Shown here: positions 1-5,812 of the stretch, one piece after another
Layout of the letters: each line of letters begins with the position of its first letter
Position numbering within the stretch: position 1 is the stretch's first letter
NCBI GenBank assembly: GCA_023459675.1
Contig: JAEWTC010000213.1
Location: forward strand, 1-7,817
DNA: 7,817 nt
Direction: 5' to 3'
Source of the DNA: Bacillota bacterium
GTDB lineage: Bacteria > Bacillota > Clostridia > Christensenellales > Aristaeellaceae
Notes under the pieces: model-generated
The model's database searches: none
What the model was told of the DNA's origin: nothing
Seen by the model: only the letters and a program-made list of their open reading frames with translations
Program-made: the position numbers and the translations under genes

Positions 1-1130
1 AGGGCAAACAGGCGGCGGGCCAGCACGCCCACGTGGTTTTGCAGCACGTTGTTGCAGCCGTTGGTCAGCAGCACGAAGCAAAACTGCGTTTCCGGGTCGA
101 AATACACGTTGCACAGCACCCCGGATAAAAGCCCCTGATGGCCGTAAAACACCTTCCCGTCCACAAGGGTATCTTCCCGCTGCAAAAACAGGCCGTAAGG
201 GCTTTCGGCCGTCACGCTGGTTCCCGGCGCGGCCTGGTCGGCGCGCATCAGGGCAATGCTTTCTTCCGATACCAGCCGCACGCCGTTTACTGTGCCGTTT
301 CCGCACAGCGCTATGGCGATGGCGGCAAGGTCGTCCGCGCGGATCCACAGGCTTCCCACGGTGGTGCGGTAGTGGTTTTCGGGGTCGGCGCGGTCGTCGT
401 ACGTTTCCTGCAGCAAATAGGATGCGCTCCGGTAGCGAGAGCCATCGGCATTGTAAAGGTTCGAAATCTGTTCGGGCTCCCGAAGCGCCGCCGCGTCGTA
501 GGAAGCGTCGAACCCCAGCGGCTCGAACACGTTTTGGCGCATGTAGCGGTTCACGCTCATGCCCGTTATGGCTTCCAGCACGGCCCCAGCCACGCCCGCG
601 CCGAAATTGGAGTAATCGTAAACGCTGCCGGGGGCGTTGTCGGTGTAGTTGGCACGGCGGTGTACGGCGGCGGAGAGCATCTCGTAGAGCGGCTTTTCGC
701 TGCCGAACCCGCCCGCGATGCTCAGCGTTGAGGTGTGGCTCATCAGCTGGCGCAGCGTGAGGGGGACGTCCGGGTAATTGGTGTTTTCAATATCGTAGCC
801 GAAATATGCGCCGATATCCGTATCCAGCGCTGCGCGGCCCTGCTCCATCAGCTGCAAAAGCCCGATGGCCGATACCATTTTGGTGACGGACGCAATGCGG
901 AAGTACGTGTCCTTCGTCACCGGAATCTCCTGTTCCTGATTGCGGTAGCCGTAGTAGCGCTCGTACACGATTTTGCCGCCCCGCGTAACCACCAGCGCGC
1001 CGCCTGTGGTGCGGCTCATGCGGAAAATACCGTCCGCCTGCTGGTCCAGCGTTTCGCCGCTCCGGGCGAAGGCGGCGCACGGCGCTATGCACAGGCACAG
1101 GAGTAGGAAAAGGGTGAGCTGGCGTTTCAT
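1..1130 (-). CDS. Secreted class C beta-lactamase-fold serine hydrolase (partial, 3' end outside window)
   Basis: The visible 376 residues belong to the serine beta-lactamase/penicillin-binding-protein superfamily (class C, MEROPS S12-like). A signal peptide occupies about residues 1-22 (basic KR, then a leucine-rich core, likely cleavage after AFA). All three catalytic motifs are present: S81-V-T-K84 with the nucleophile serine, Y173-S-N175, and H331-Q-G333 in the KTG-like position. The family marker LMSHTS lies at 129-134. Such proteins act outside the cytoplasmic membrane as D-amino-acid peptidases, carboxypeptidases or esterases; true beta-lactamase activity is less likely and the substrate cannot be read from sequence. 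The start codon shares its A with the stop of the membrane-protein gene upstream (TGATG), which implies translational coupling. The frame is still open at base 1, so the C-terminus is missing, although the visible length nearly fills a usual catalytic domain. Confidence 0.9.
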   Translation of the reverse strand, partial: MKRQLTLFLLLCLCIAPCAAFARSGETLDQQADGIFRMSRTTGGALVVTRGGKIVYERYYGYRNQEQEIPVTKDTYFRIASVTKMVSAIGLLQLMEQGRAALDTDIGAYFGYDIENTNYPDVPLTLRQLMSHTSTLSIAGGFGSEKPLYEMLSAAVHRRANYTDNAPGSVYDYSNFGAGVAGAVLEAITGMSVNRYMRQNVFEPLGFDASYDAAALREPEQISNLYNADGSRYRSASYLLQETYDDRADPENHYRTTVGSLWIRADDLAAIAIALCGNGTVNGVRLVSEESIALMRADQAAPGTSVTAESPYGLFLQREDTLVDGKVFYGHQGLLSGVLCNVYFDPETQFCFVLLTNGCNNVLQNHVGVLARRLFA

Positions 1131-2908
1131 CAGGCGGCGTTCTCCTTGCGGGTCGTCAGCGCCAGAAGGCACAGAGGGTTGAACAGGAACAGCGGCAGAA
1201 AGTACCGGCTGATCATGCACGGCAGCAGAAAAACGGGCAGCAGCGCGCACAGGGCAAACAGCGCAAGCCGCATGGCGTGCGTCCTTCGCTGGTACGCCGC
1301 GTAGAAGAAGGCGATAACCGCTATCCACGTCTGTACGCCCAGCGCGAACAGGTAGCGAAGCCCCGGAACATCCAGGTAGCGGTTGTTCATGAACGCATCT
1401 TCAAGGAAAGTGCGCAGCCCGGGCAGGAACGTGCGGTAGGCAACGGGATAATCCGGCCCGTTATACTTCTGCATCGTTTCCAGATACCCTGTGTCGGGTA
1501 GCCAGTAGTCGATCTTCGTATGGGAAAGATCGTCCGTAAACCACGCGCCGCGCGTAAGCTGCAAAAACGCCTCCAGATAAGCCGCGGGGTATTTTACGCT
1601 CAGCTTCAGCCATGCCCGCAGCGCGTTTGGCGTATTGCGGTCCGGGTACAAAAACGCCGCCTTCACGGGATCGGCGATGTCCGGGCGGTAACGCTCGCGG
1701 ATATCGCTGACGCCGAACAGGCCCTCGATGCGGGCGGCGTCGGCCTCGTCGCGCGCGTCCTGAAGCGCGCGCGCCATTTGCTGCAGCGGCAGGCTCATAA
1801 TGTCGCGGACAACGGTGTCCGGGGTTACGGCCCCGATGGCGCGGTTGAGAAGCGTGCCCGCGCCTGAAGCCAGCGCGACGGTCACCGGCACCAGCGCCAG
1901 CACGCGCAGGCATATGCCGGATACCGCTCTGCGGCGCAGCAGGTGATACAGCGCGTGCAGGGCCGCCGCCGCTCCCAGCAGGGAAAGCGTCAGGGTACCG
2001 TTATGGCGCAGCAGGCACACAAGCACCCCGAAGAGCGCCATCCGCACCATGGCGGCGGCGTTGCGCGGCTCGCGCGAAACGCGGTACAGCTCGATGCCCG
2101 TCAGCAGCAGACAAACGGCGAACAGCGTGTCCTTGGTGGTGGAAAACGCGAAATACCCAAACAGCGGAAACGCGCAGTAATATACGGCCGCCGCGATGAC
2201 CGCGCCCCGGCTTGCGGCCTGCCGCTGCATCGTCACCACCCCGTAAGCGGCGGCAAGCCCAAGCGCCGCCGCCTGCAGAAGCCCCAGCAAAAGAAACGCC
2301 CATTCCGCGCCAAGCCCGAGCAGCGCGGCGGCGGAAAGCAGGCCCCGGATCAGCAGCGTGTAGAGGAGCGCGTGGTGCGTATCGTATTCCCCGGAAACAA
2401 CTTGCGTCATGTGGGCCTGGATATCGTAATTGGTCATTATGGGAAAAAACGCAAGAAGCCACACGCAGGCCAGCGCGAACGAGCCCAGGAAAACCGTAAC
2501 GAACAGGCGGCGGCGGTTGAACGGGAGCTTCGCCTTTGCGGCGCGCGGCTGCCCGGCGGTGCGGATCAGCAAATGGCACAGCAGGGGAAAGCACAGCGCC
2601 CAGATGCCGGTAAGCGCAAGGAAATCCAGCGCGTGAAACCGCAGCGCCGCCTCCCGCTGCAGCGCCGCGCCCAAGGCGAAGCTGAGCGCAAGAAGAAACG
2701 AAAGAGGCAGCGCATACCGCAGCAGCCGCCTGTGCAGCTTGCCGCGCAGCCTGCCCGTGCTCAGATAGCCTAGGCCGCCCCAGAGTAAAAACCGCAGGAC
2801 TGCGCCCGGCGTAAACGCAAACGCGGAAAACGGCGCGTAAACGGCGCACCCCGCGCCAACCAGCAATGCCGACCCGACCCGAAGGAGAACCAGCGCCTTA
2901 GCGTTCAT
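1130..2908 (-). CDS. Polytopic membrane protein, DUF6020-like, probable GT-C-type glycosyltransferase
   Basis: This 592-residue protein is strongly hydrophobic, with roughly 12 or more predicted membrane spans. I recognise a pattern resembling DUF6020 and GT39-like GT-C membrane enzymes. N160-Y-D162 sits in the first large extracytoplasmic loop, the usual place of the GT-C acidic residue, followed by H178-H179. Then come a T-K-D turn with K259-D260, R301-H-N-G304 in a cytoplasmic turn, and an S-R-Y-F-L-P motif in a late helix. GT-C enzymes move sugars from lipid-linked donors on the outer face of the membrane; that activity is inferred here, not shown. The start is supported by GAGG 8 nt upstream (2917-2920), which overlaps the TGA of the regulator gene. 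The gene is thus second in the minus-strand operon and coupled at its own stop to the serine hydrolase. Alternatives are an O-antigen-polymerase-like or wholly uncharacterised membrane protein. Confidence 0.8.
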   Translation of the reverse strand: MNAKALVLLRVGSALLVGAGCAVYAPFSAFAFTPGAVLRFLLWGGLGYLSTGRLRGKLHRRLLRYALPLSFLLALSFALGAALQREAALRFHALDFLALTGIWALCFPLLCHLLIRTAGQPRAAKAKLPFNRRRLFVTVFLGSFALACVWLLAFFPIMTNYDIQAHMTQVVSGEYDTHHALLYTLLIRGLLSAAALLGLGAEWAFLLLGLLQAAALGLAAAYGVVTMQRQAASRGAVIAAAVYYCAFPLFGYFAFSTTKDTLFAVCLLLTGIELYRVSREPRNAAAMVRMALFGVLVCLLRHNGTLTLSLLGAAAALHALYHLLRRRAVSGICLRVLALVPVTVALASGAGTLLNRAIGAVTPDTVVRDIMSLPLQQMARALQDARDEADAARIEGLFGVSDIRERYRPDIADPVKAAFLYPDRNTPNALRAWLKLSVKYPAAYLEAFLQLTRGAWFTDDLSHTKIDYWLPDTGYLETMQKYNGPDYPVAYRTFLPGLRTFLEDAFMNNRYLDVPGLRYLFALGVQTWIAVIAFFYAAYQRRTHAMRLALFALCALLPVFLLPCMISRYFLPLFLFNPLCLLALTTRKENAA

Positions 2909-2918
2909 AGGATGCGCC

Positions 2919-3365
2919 TCATATAAAGAACATATACCCCTGGTTTTTGCGGTGCTTTTTCGCTTCCGTCACAAGGTCGATAAGCGTTACGCCTTCAAGG
3001 GCGGTGCGGATGGCGCCGTCCACGGCGTCGAATACCTTCAGGCGCAGCGCCTGTTCCAGCGCGGGCGCGTTCGCCGCCACGGTCTCGCCCGGTTCCTCAA
3101 ACAGCGACAGGTCCGTTGCGGATAAAACCTCCAGCGCCGTAATTTCCTGCGGCGGGCGGGACAGGCGGTAGCCGCCCTGCGCGCCCTTGTGGGACGTCAC
3201 CACGTCCGCCTTTTTCAGCAGGGAAAACACCTGCTCCAGATAGATCTTGGAAATGCCCAGATCTTCGGACAGGCTGATCACCGTGACGTTCTCCCGGGTT
3301 TGCCAGCGGGCCGCCATGCTCACCGTCGCCGCAAGCGCATACCGTCCCCGTGCGGAAATTCTCAT
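2919..3365 (-). CDS. cymR: Rrf2-family transcriptional repressor, CymR-like (cysteine metabolism)
   Basis: A 148-residue Rrf2-family regulator. The N-terminus (M-R-I-S-A-R-G-R-Y-A) and the winged helix-turn-helix at about 28-70, with Y42-L-E-Q in the recognition region and G61-A-Q-G-G-Y in the wing, are diagnostic. The middle carries the dimerisation helix (about 101-123). There is no cysteine anywhere, so the Fe-S ligands of IscR and NsrR are absent; this fits CymR, the cluster-free cysteine-metabolism repressor of Firmicutes. The last residues are Y-M-F-F-I, close to the C-terminus I recall for Bacillus CymR, which acts in complex with CysK. The gene lies divergently next to cysK, which is the expected target. 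The start has GGGGAG 5 nt upstream. It heads an operon with the membrane protein and serine hydrolase and appears autoregulated. I am sure of the Rrf2 family and fairly sure of CymR-type function. Confidence 0.88.
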   Translation of the reverse strand: MRISARGRYALAATVSMAARWQTRENVTVISLSEDLGISKIYLEQVFSLLKKADVVTSHKGAQGGYRLSRPPQEITALEVLSATDLSLFEEPGETVAANAPALEQALRLKVFDAVDGAIRTALEGVTLIDLVTEAKKHRKNQGYMFFI

Positions 3366-3381
3366 TGCATCTCCCCGATTT

Positions 3382-3398
3382 CATACCGATTGCGTATG
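3382..3398 (-). promoter_or_regulatory. Candidate operator at the regulator promoter (CATA-N9-TATG)
   Basis: On the minus strand CATAC is followed after 7 bases by GTATG. The site starts 4 nt downstream of the -10 box, so it would cover the predicted transcription start. A further CATAC (3406-3410) overlaps the -10 box, and the three pentamers sit at exact 12-bp steps. The same CATA-N9-TATG pattern recurs at the cysK promoter. Assignment to the Rrf2 regulator is inference. Confidence 0.5.
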
Positions 3399-3402
3399 TT
3401 TT

Positions 3403-3431
3403 AGTGTATGCACAGAATATTTTTTTGTCAA
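3403..3431 (-). promoter_or_regulatory. Sigma-A-type promoter of the regulator / membrane protein / hydrolase operon
   Basis: On the minus strand a perfect TTGACA (3426-3431) is separated by 17 bp from TACACT (3403-3408), a 4/6 match to the -10 consensus. The predicted start of transcription is near 3396, about 30 nt before the ATG at 3365. It is the only evident promoter for the three leftward genes, since the internal junctions are 10 bp and an overlap. Confidence 0.72.
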
Positions 3432-3443
3432 GGGGGTTGACAA
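3425..3443. repeat. Inverted repeat formed by the two back-to-back -35 boxes
   Basis: TTGTCAA and TTGACAA are perfect 7-base inverted arms around a GGGGG centre. Each arm contains the -35 hexamer of one of the divergent promoters, so the two RNA polymerase sites are only 5 bp apart at the -35 ends. The symmetry follows from the two consensus hexamers and need not be a separate protein site. Confidence 0.7.
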
Positions 3444-3465
3444 GCGCAGAAAACGGGGTTATCCT
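3437..3465 (+). promoter_or_regulatory. Sigma-A-type promoter of the cysK-metY operon
   Basis: A perfect TTGACA (3437-3442) is followed after 17 bp by TATCCT (3460-3465), a 4/6 -10 box. The predicted transcription start near 3472 gives a leader of only about 38 nt before the cysK ATG at 3510, too short for a SAM riboswitch or T-box, so control is likely at initiation. Confidence 0.72.
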
Positions 3466-3468
3466 AAA

Positions 3469-3489
3469 CATAGTAATCATATATGATTA
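3469..3489 (+). promoter_or_regulatory. Candidate operator of cysK: CATA-N9-TATG plus a 16-bp perfect palindrome
   Basis: CATA (3469-3472) and TATG (3482-3485) flank 9 bases, the same layout as at the divergent regulator promoter, beginning 3 nt after the -10 box. Overlapping it, TAATCATATATGATTA (3474-3489) is a perfect 16-bp palindrome, striking in a locus this GC-rich. Both lie at or just after the predicted +1, a classic repressor position. Binding by the Rrf2/CymR-like protein is inferred from position. Confidence 0.6.
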
Positions 3490-3509
3490 ATTTTAACGAG
3501 GTGATTAGA

Positions 3510-4439
3510 ATGACGATACAGCGTAACATCCCCGATTTGATCGGCGAAACCCCGATGCTGGAACTCGCCGGCATCATGCGCAACGAAGGCCTTAAAGCAA
3601 CGCTCATTGCCAAGCTGGAAGGCAAAAACCCGGGCGGCAGCGTGAAAGACCGCATCGCCAAAGCGATGATCGACGACGCGGAGGCCCGCGGCCTGCTCAA
3701 ACCCGGCGCGGTGATCATCGAGCCCACCAGCGGCAACACGGGCATCGGCCTGGCGTCCGTCGCGGCGGCCCGCGGCTACCGGCTGATCCTCACCATGCCG
3801 GAAACCATGAGCGTGGAACGCCGCAGCCTCCTCAAGGCTTACGGCGCGGAGCTGGTGCTGACGGAAGGCCCCAAGGGCATGCGCGGCGCCATAGAAAAAG
3901 CCAAGGCGCTTGCCGCGGAAACCGAGGGCGCGTTCATCCCCGGCCAGTTTGATAATCCCGCCAACCCCGCCGCGCACCGCCGCACCACCGGCCCGGAAAT
4001 CTGGCGCGATACGAATGGCAAGGTGGATATCTTCGTGGCGGGCGTGGGCACGGGCGGCACCATTACCGGCGTGGGCGAATACCTGAAATCCCAGAAACCG
4101 GGCGTGAAAGCCGTTGCCGTGGAGCCGGACGCCTCCCCGGTGCTGAGCGGCGGCCAGCCGGGCCCCCACCCCATCCAGGGCATCGGCGCGGGCTTTATTC
4201 CCTCCATCCTGAACGTTTCCGTGATCGACGAAATTATTCGCGTGAAAGGCGACGACGCTTACCAAACCGCCCGCAGCCTTGCCCGGAAGGAAGGGCTGCT
4301 TGCGGGGGTATCGTCCGGCGCGGCGCTGTGGGCGGCCATCCAGCTTGCCAAACGCGCGGAAAACGAAGGGAAGACCATCGTGGTTCTGCTGCCCGATACG
4401 GGCGAACGTTACCTGTCCACCCCTTTATTTTTTGACTGA
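3510..4439 (+). CDS. cysK: Cysteine synthase A (O-acetylserine sulfhydrylase)
   Basis: A 309-residue PLP fold-type II enzyme that makes L-cysteine from O-acetyl-L-serine and sulfide in the cytoplasm. The PLP Schiff-base lysine is K46 in G-G-S-V-K-D-R. The substrate loop T-S-G-N-T-G is at 73-78, Q147-F binds near the active site, the phosphate-binding G-T-G-G-T loop is at 180-184, G-I-G-A-G-F-I-P is at 224-231, S269 lies in G-V-S-S-G-A near the PLP ring nitrogen, and P-D-T-G-E-R-Y-L-S-T is at 295-304. Length is normal for the family. I chose the ATG at 3510 because GAGG lies 8 nt upstream (3498-3501); the in-frame ATG at 3483 has no such site and falls inside the palindrome. It is first in an operon with metY. 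As in Bacillus it may also be the co-repressor of the neighbouring CymR-like protein. No serine acetyltransferase gene is visible in the window. Confidence 0.95.
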   Translation: MTIQRNIPDLIGETPMLELAGIMRNEGLKATLIAKLEGKNPGGSVKDRIAKAMIDDAEARGLLKPGAVIIEPTSGNTGIGLASVAAARGYRLILTMPETMSVERRSLLKAYGAELVLTEGPKGMRGAIEKAKALAAETEGAFIPGQFDNPANPAAHRRTTGPEIWRDTNGKVDIFVAGVGTGGTITGVGEYLKSQKPGVKAVAVEPDASPVLSGGQPGPHPIQGIGAGFIPSILNVSVIDEIIRVKGDDAYQTARSLARKEGLLAGVSSGAALWAAIQLAKRAENEGKTIVVLLPDTGERYLSTPLFFD

Positions 4440-4443
4440 GGAG
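4438..4443 (+). promoter_or_regulatory. Ribosome binding site of metY, overlapping the cysK stop codon
   Basis: GAGGAG begins inside the TGA of cysK (4437-4439) and lies 7 nt before ATG 4451. It decides the metY start against the ATG at 4445 and places metY translation directly behind cysK. Confidence 0.75.
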
Positions 4444-4450
4444 AATGCTT

Positions 4451-5734
4451 ATGGCCGGACAATGGAAGTTTGAAACCCTGCAGCTGCACGTGGGCCAGGA
4501 AAACCCGGATCCCGCAACCGATGCGCGCGCCGTGCCGATCTACCAGACCACGTCCTACGTGTTCCCGGATTCGGACGCCGCCGCCGCGCGTTTCGCGCTC
4601 TCACAGCCCGGCAATATCTACACGCGGATTATGAATCCGACCTCCGACGTTTTCGAAAAGCGCATCGCCGCACTGGAAGGCGGCGTCGGCGCGCTGGCGG
4701 TGGCCAGCGGCTCCGCGGCGGTGGATTACGCCGTGCGCAACATCGCGGGCTGCGGCGACCACATCGTAGCGCAGAACGCGGTGTACGGCGGCACGTATAA
4801 CCTGTTCGCCCATACGTTCAAGGACATCGGCATCGCCGTTACCTTCGTAAACGCCGACGATCCCCAAAACTTCGCCGCCGCCATCCGCGATAACACCAAG
4901 GCGGTCTTCCTCGAAAGCCTGGGAAACCCCAACTCCAACGTCGCGGATATCCGCGCCATTGCCGATATCGCCCACGCGCACGGCATTCCCCTGATTATCG
5001 ACAACACCTTCGCCACGCCCTACCTGCTCCGGCCGTTTGAGCACGGCGCGGATATCGTGGTCCATTCGGCTACGAAGTTCATCGGCGGGCACGGCACGTC
5101 CATCGGCGGGGTGATCGTGGACGGCGGAAAGTTTAACTGGGCTGCGTCGGGCAAATTCCCCGGGCTTTCCCAGCCCAATGAAAGCTACCACGGCGCGCGG
5201 TTTACGGAGGTTGCCGGCGCGGCGGCGTATATCGTCAAGGCGCGCGTCACCCTGCTAAGGGATACGGGCGCGGCGCTGAGCCCGTTCAACGCGTTTTTGT
5301 TCCTGCAGGGGCTGGAAACGCTGTCGCTGCGGGTGGAGCGCCACGTGCAAAACGCGCTCAAGATCGCCGCGTTTTTGGAGAAGCACCAAAAGGTGGCACG
5401 GGTCAACCATCCCGCGCTGCCCAGCAACCCTTACCACGCGCTGTACGAGCGGTATTTTCCGCTGGGCGCGGGCTCCATCTTCACGTTTGAGCTCAAGGGT
5501 ACTGCGGAACAGGCCAAGAAGCTGACGGAAAGCCTTTCCCTCTTCTCCCTGCTTGCCAACGTTGCCGACGTCAAATCGCTGGTCATCCACCCGGCGTCCA
5601 CCACGCACAGCCAGCTGAGCGAGGCGGAGCTTGCGCAAGCCGGGATTACGCCCACCACCATCCGCCTGTCCGTCGGCACGGAGCATGTGGACGATTTGAT
5701 TGACGATCTTTCCCAGGCGCTGGACCGGGTGTAA
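4451..5734 (+). CDS. metY: O-acetylhomoserine sulfhydrylase (O-acetylhomoserine aminocarboxypropyltransferase)
   Basis: A 427-residue Cys/Met-metabolism PLP enzyme (fold type I). It is expected to form homocysteine from O-acetyl-L-homoserine and sulfide, the direct-sulfhydrylation route to methionine. The PLP lysine is K209 in S-A-T-K-F-I-G-G-H-G-T. D184 in I-I-D-N-T-F-A-T-P contacts the pyridine nitrogen, Y112 in Y-G-G-T stacks on the ring, and Y57-T-R59 supplies the phosphate contacts from the partner subunit. The N-terminus F-E-T-L-Q-L-H-V-G-Q, the length near 430 and the internal insertion (about 226-260) favour the MetY group over cystathionine gamma-synthase or gamma-lyase, which are nearer 380-400. 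The start at 4451 is preferred to ATG 4445 because GAGGAG (4438-4443) is 7 nt from the former and 1 nt from the latter. The gap to cysK is 11 bp, with the cysK stop inside the ribosome site, so the two are cotranscribed. One oddity: N-V-A-D-V-K-S-L where relatives I recall usually have N-V-G-D. Confidence 0.93.
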   Translation: MAGQWKFETLQLHVGQENPDPATDARAVPIYQTTSYVFPDSDAAAARFALSQPGNIYTRIMNPTSDVFEKRIAALEGGVGALAVASGSAAVDYAVRNIAGCGDHIVAQNAVYGGTYNLFAHTFKDIGIAVTFVNADDPQNFAAAIRDNTKAVFLESLGNPNSNVADIRAIADIAHAHGIPLIIDNTFATPYLLRPFEHGADIVVHSATKFIGGHGTSIGGVIVDGGKFNWAASGKFPGLSQPNESYHGARFTEVAGAAAYIVKARVTLLRDTGAALSPFNAFLFLQGLETLSLRVERHVQNALKIAAFLEKHQKVARVNHPALPSNPYHALYERYFPLGAGSIFTFELKGTAEQAKKLTESLSLFSLLANVADVKSLVIHPASTTHSQLSEAELAQAGITPTTIRLSVGTEHVDDLIDDLSQALDRV

Positions 5735-5744
5735 ACGCCTTAAC

Positions 5745-5812
5745 AAAGAGGCCCCGCCGCCACTGCCCGCAACGCAACGTTTCCGGGGGCGATGGCGGCG
5801 GGGCCTCTTTTT
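5745..5812. terminator. Bidirectional intrinsic terminator between metY and the YibE/F gene
   Basis: A perfect 18-bp GC-rich stem (5745-5762 with 5793-5810) closes a 30-nt loop. On the plus strand the stem runs out into five T (5808-5812) and ends metY transcription 11 bp after its stop. On the minus strand the exit is TTTGTTAA, a weaker tract, and the stem begins directly at the TAA of the convergent gene (5811-5813). The loop is unusually long for a terminator and holds a small internal GCCC/GGGC pairing. Confidence 0.88.

Noticed and set aside
138..1106. Plus-strand frames opposite the serine hydrolase
   Set aside because: The minus strand carries an unbroken frame with signal peptide and the SxxK, YxN and HxG motifs; the plus frames are short and without motifs.
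1943..2773. A 276-codon open frame on the plus strand opposite the membrane-protein gene
   Set aside because: Its translation is rich in Gln, Arg and Lys with no domain pattern or ribosome site, as expected for the complement of a GC-rich hydrophobic gene.
2001..2849. A 282-codon frame on the same strand as the membrane-protein gene, shifted
   Set aside because: Arg/Ala-rich shadow frame without family motifs, fully inside a gene with clear membrane spans and a good start.
3483..3509. Upstream ATG extending cysK by nine residues (M-I-N-F-N-E-V-I-R)
   Set aside because: No ribosome site precedes it, it lies inside the palindrome near the predicted transcript start, and GAGG is well placed for ATG 3510.
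3443..3509. SAM riboswitch or T-box before cysK-metY
   Set aside because: The predicted leader is about 38 nt with no terminator hairpin, T-box sequence or S-box fold, too short for either.
3477..4265. A 262-codon frame antisense to cysK
   Set aside because: It lies opposite a certain cysK with every motif intact and has low-complexity His/Ala/Gly composition.
4601..5191. A minus-strand frame opposite metY
   Set aside because: It is the complement of a well-supported PLP enzyme gene and shows no independent start signal or domain.
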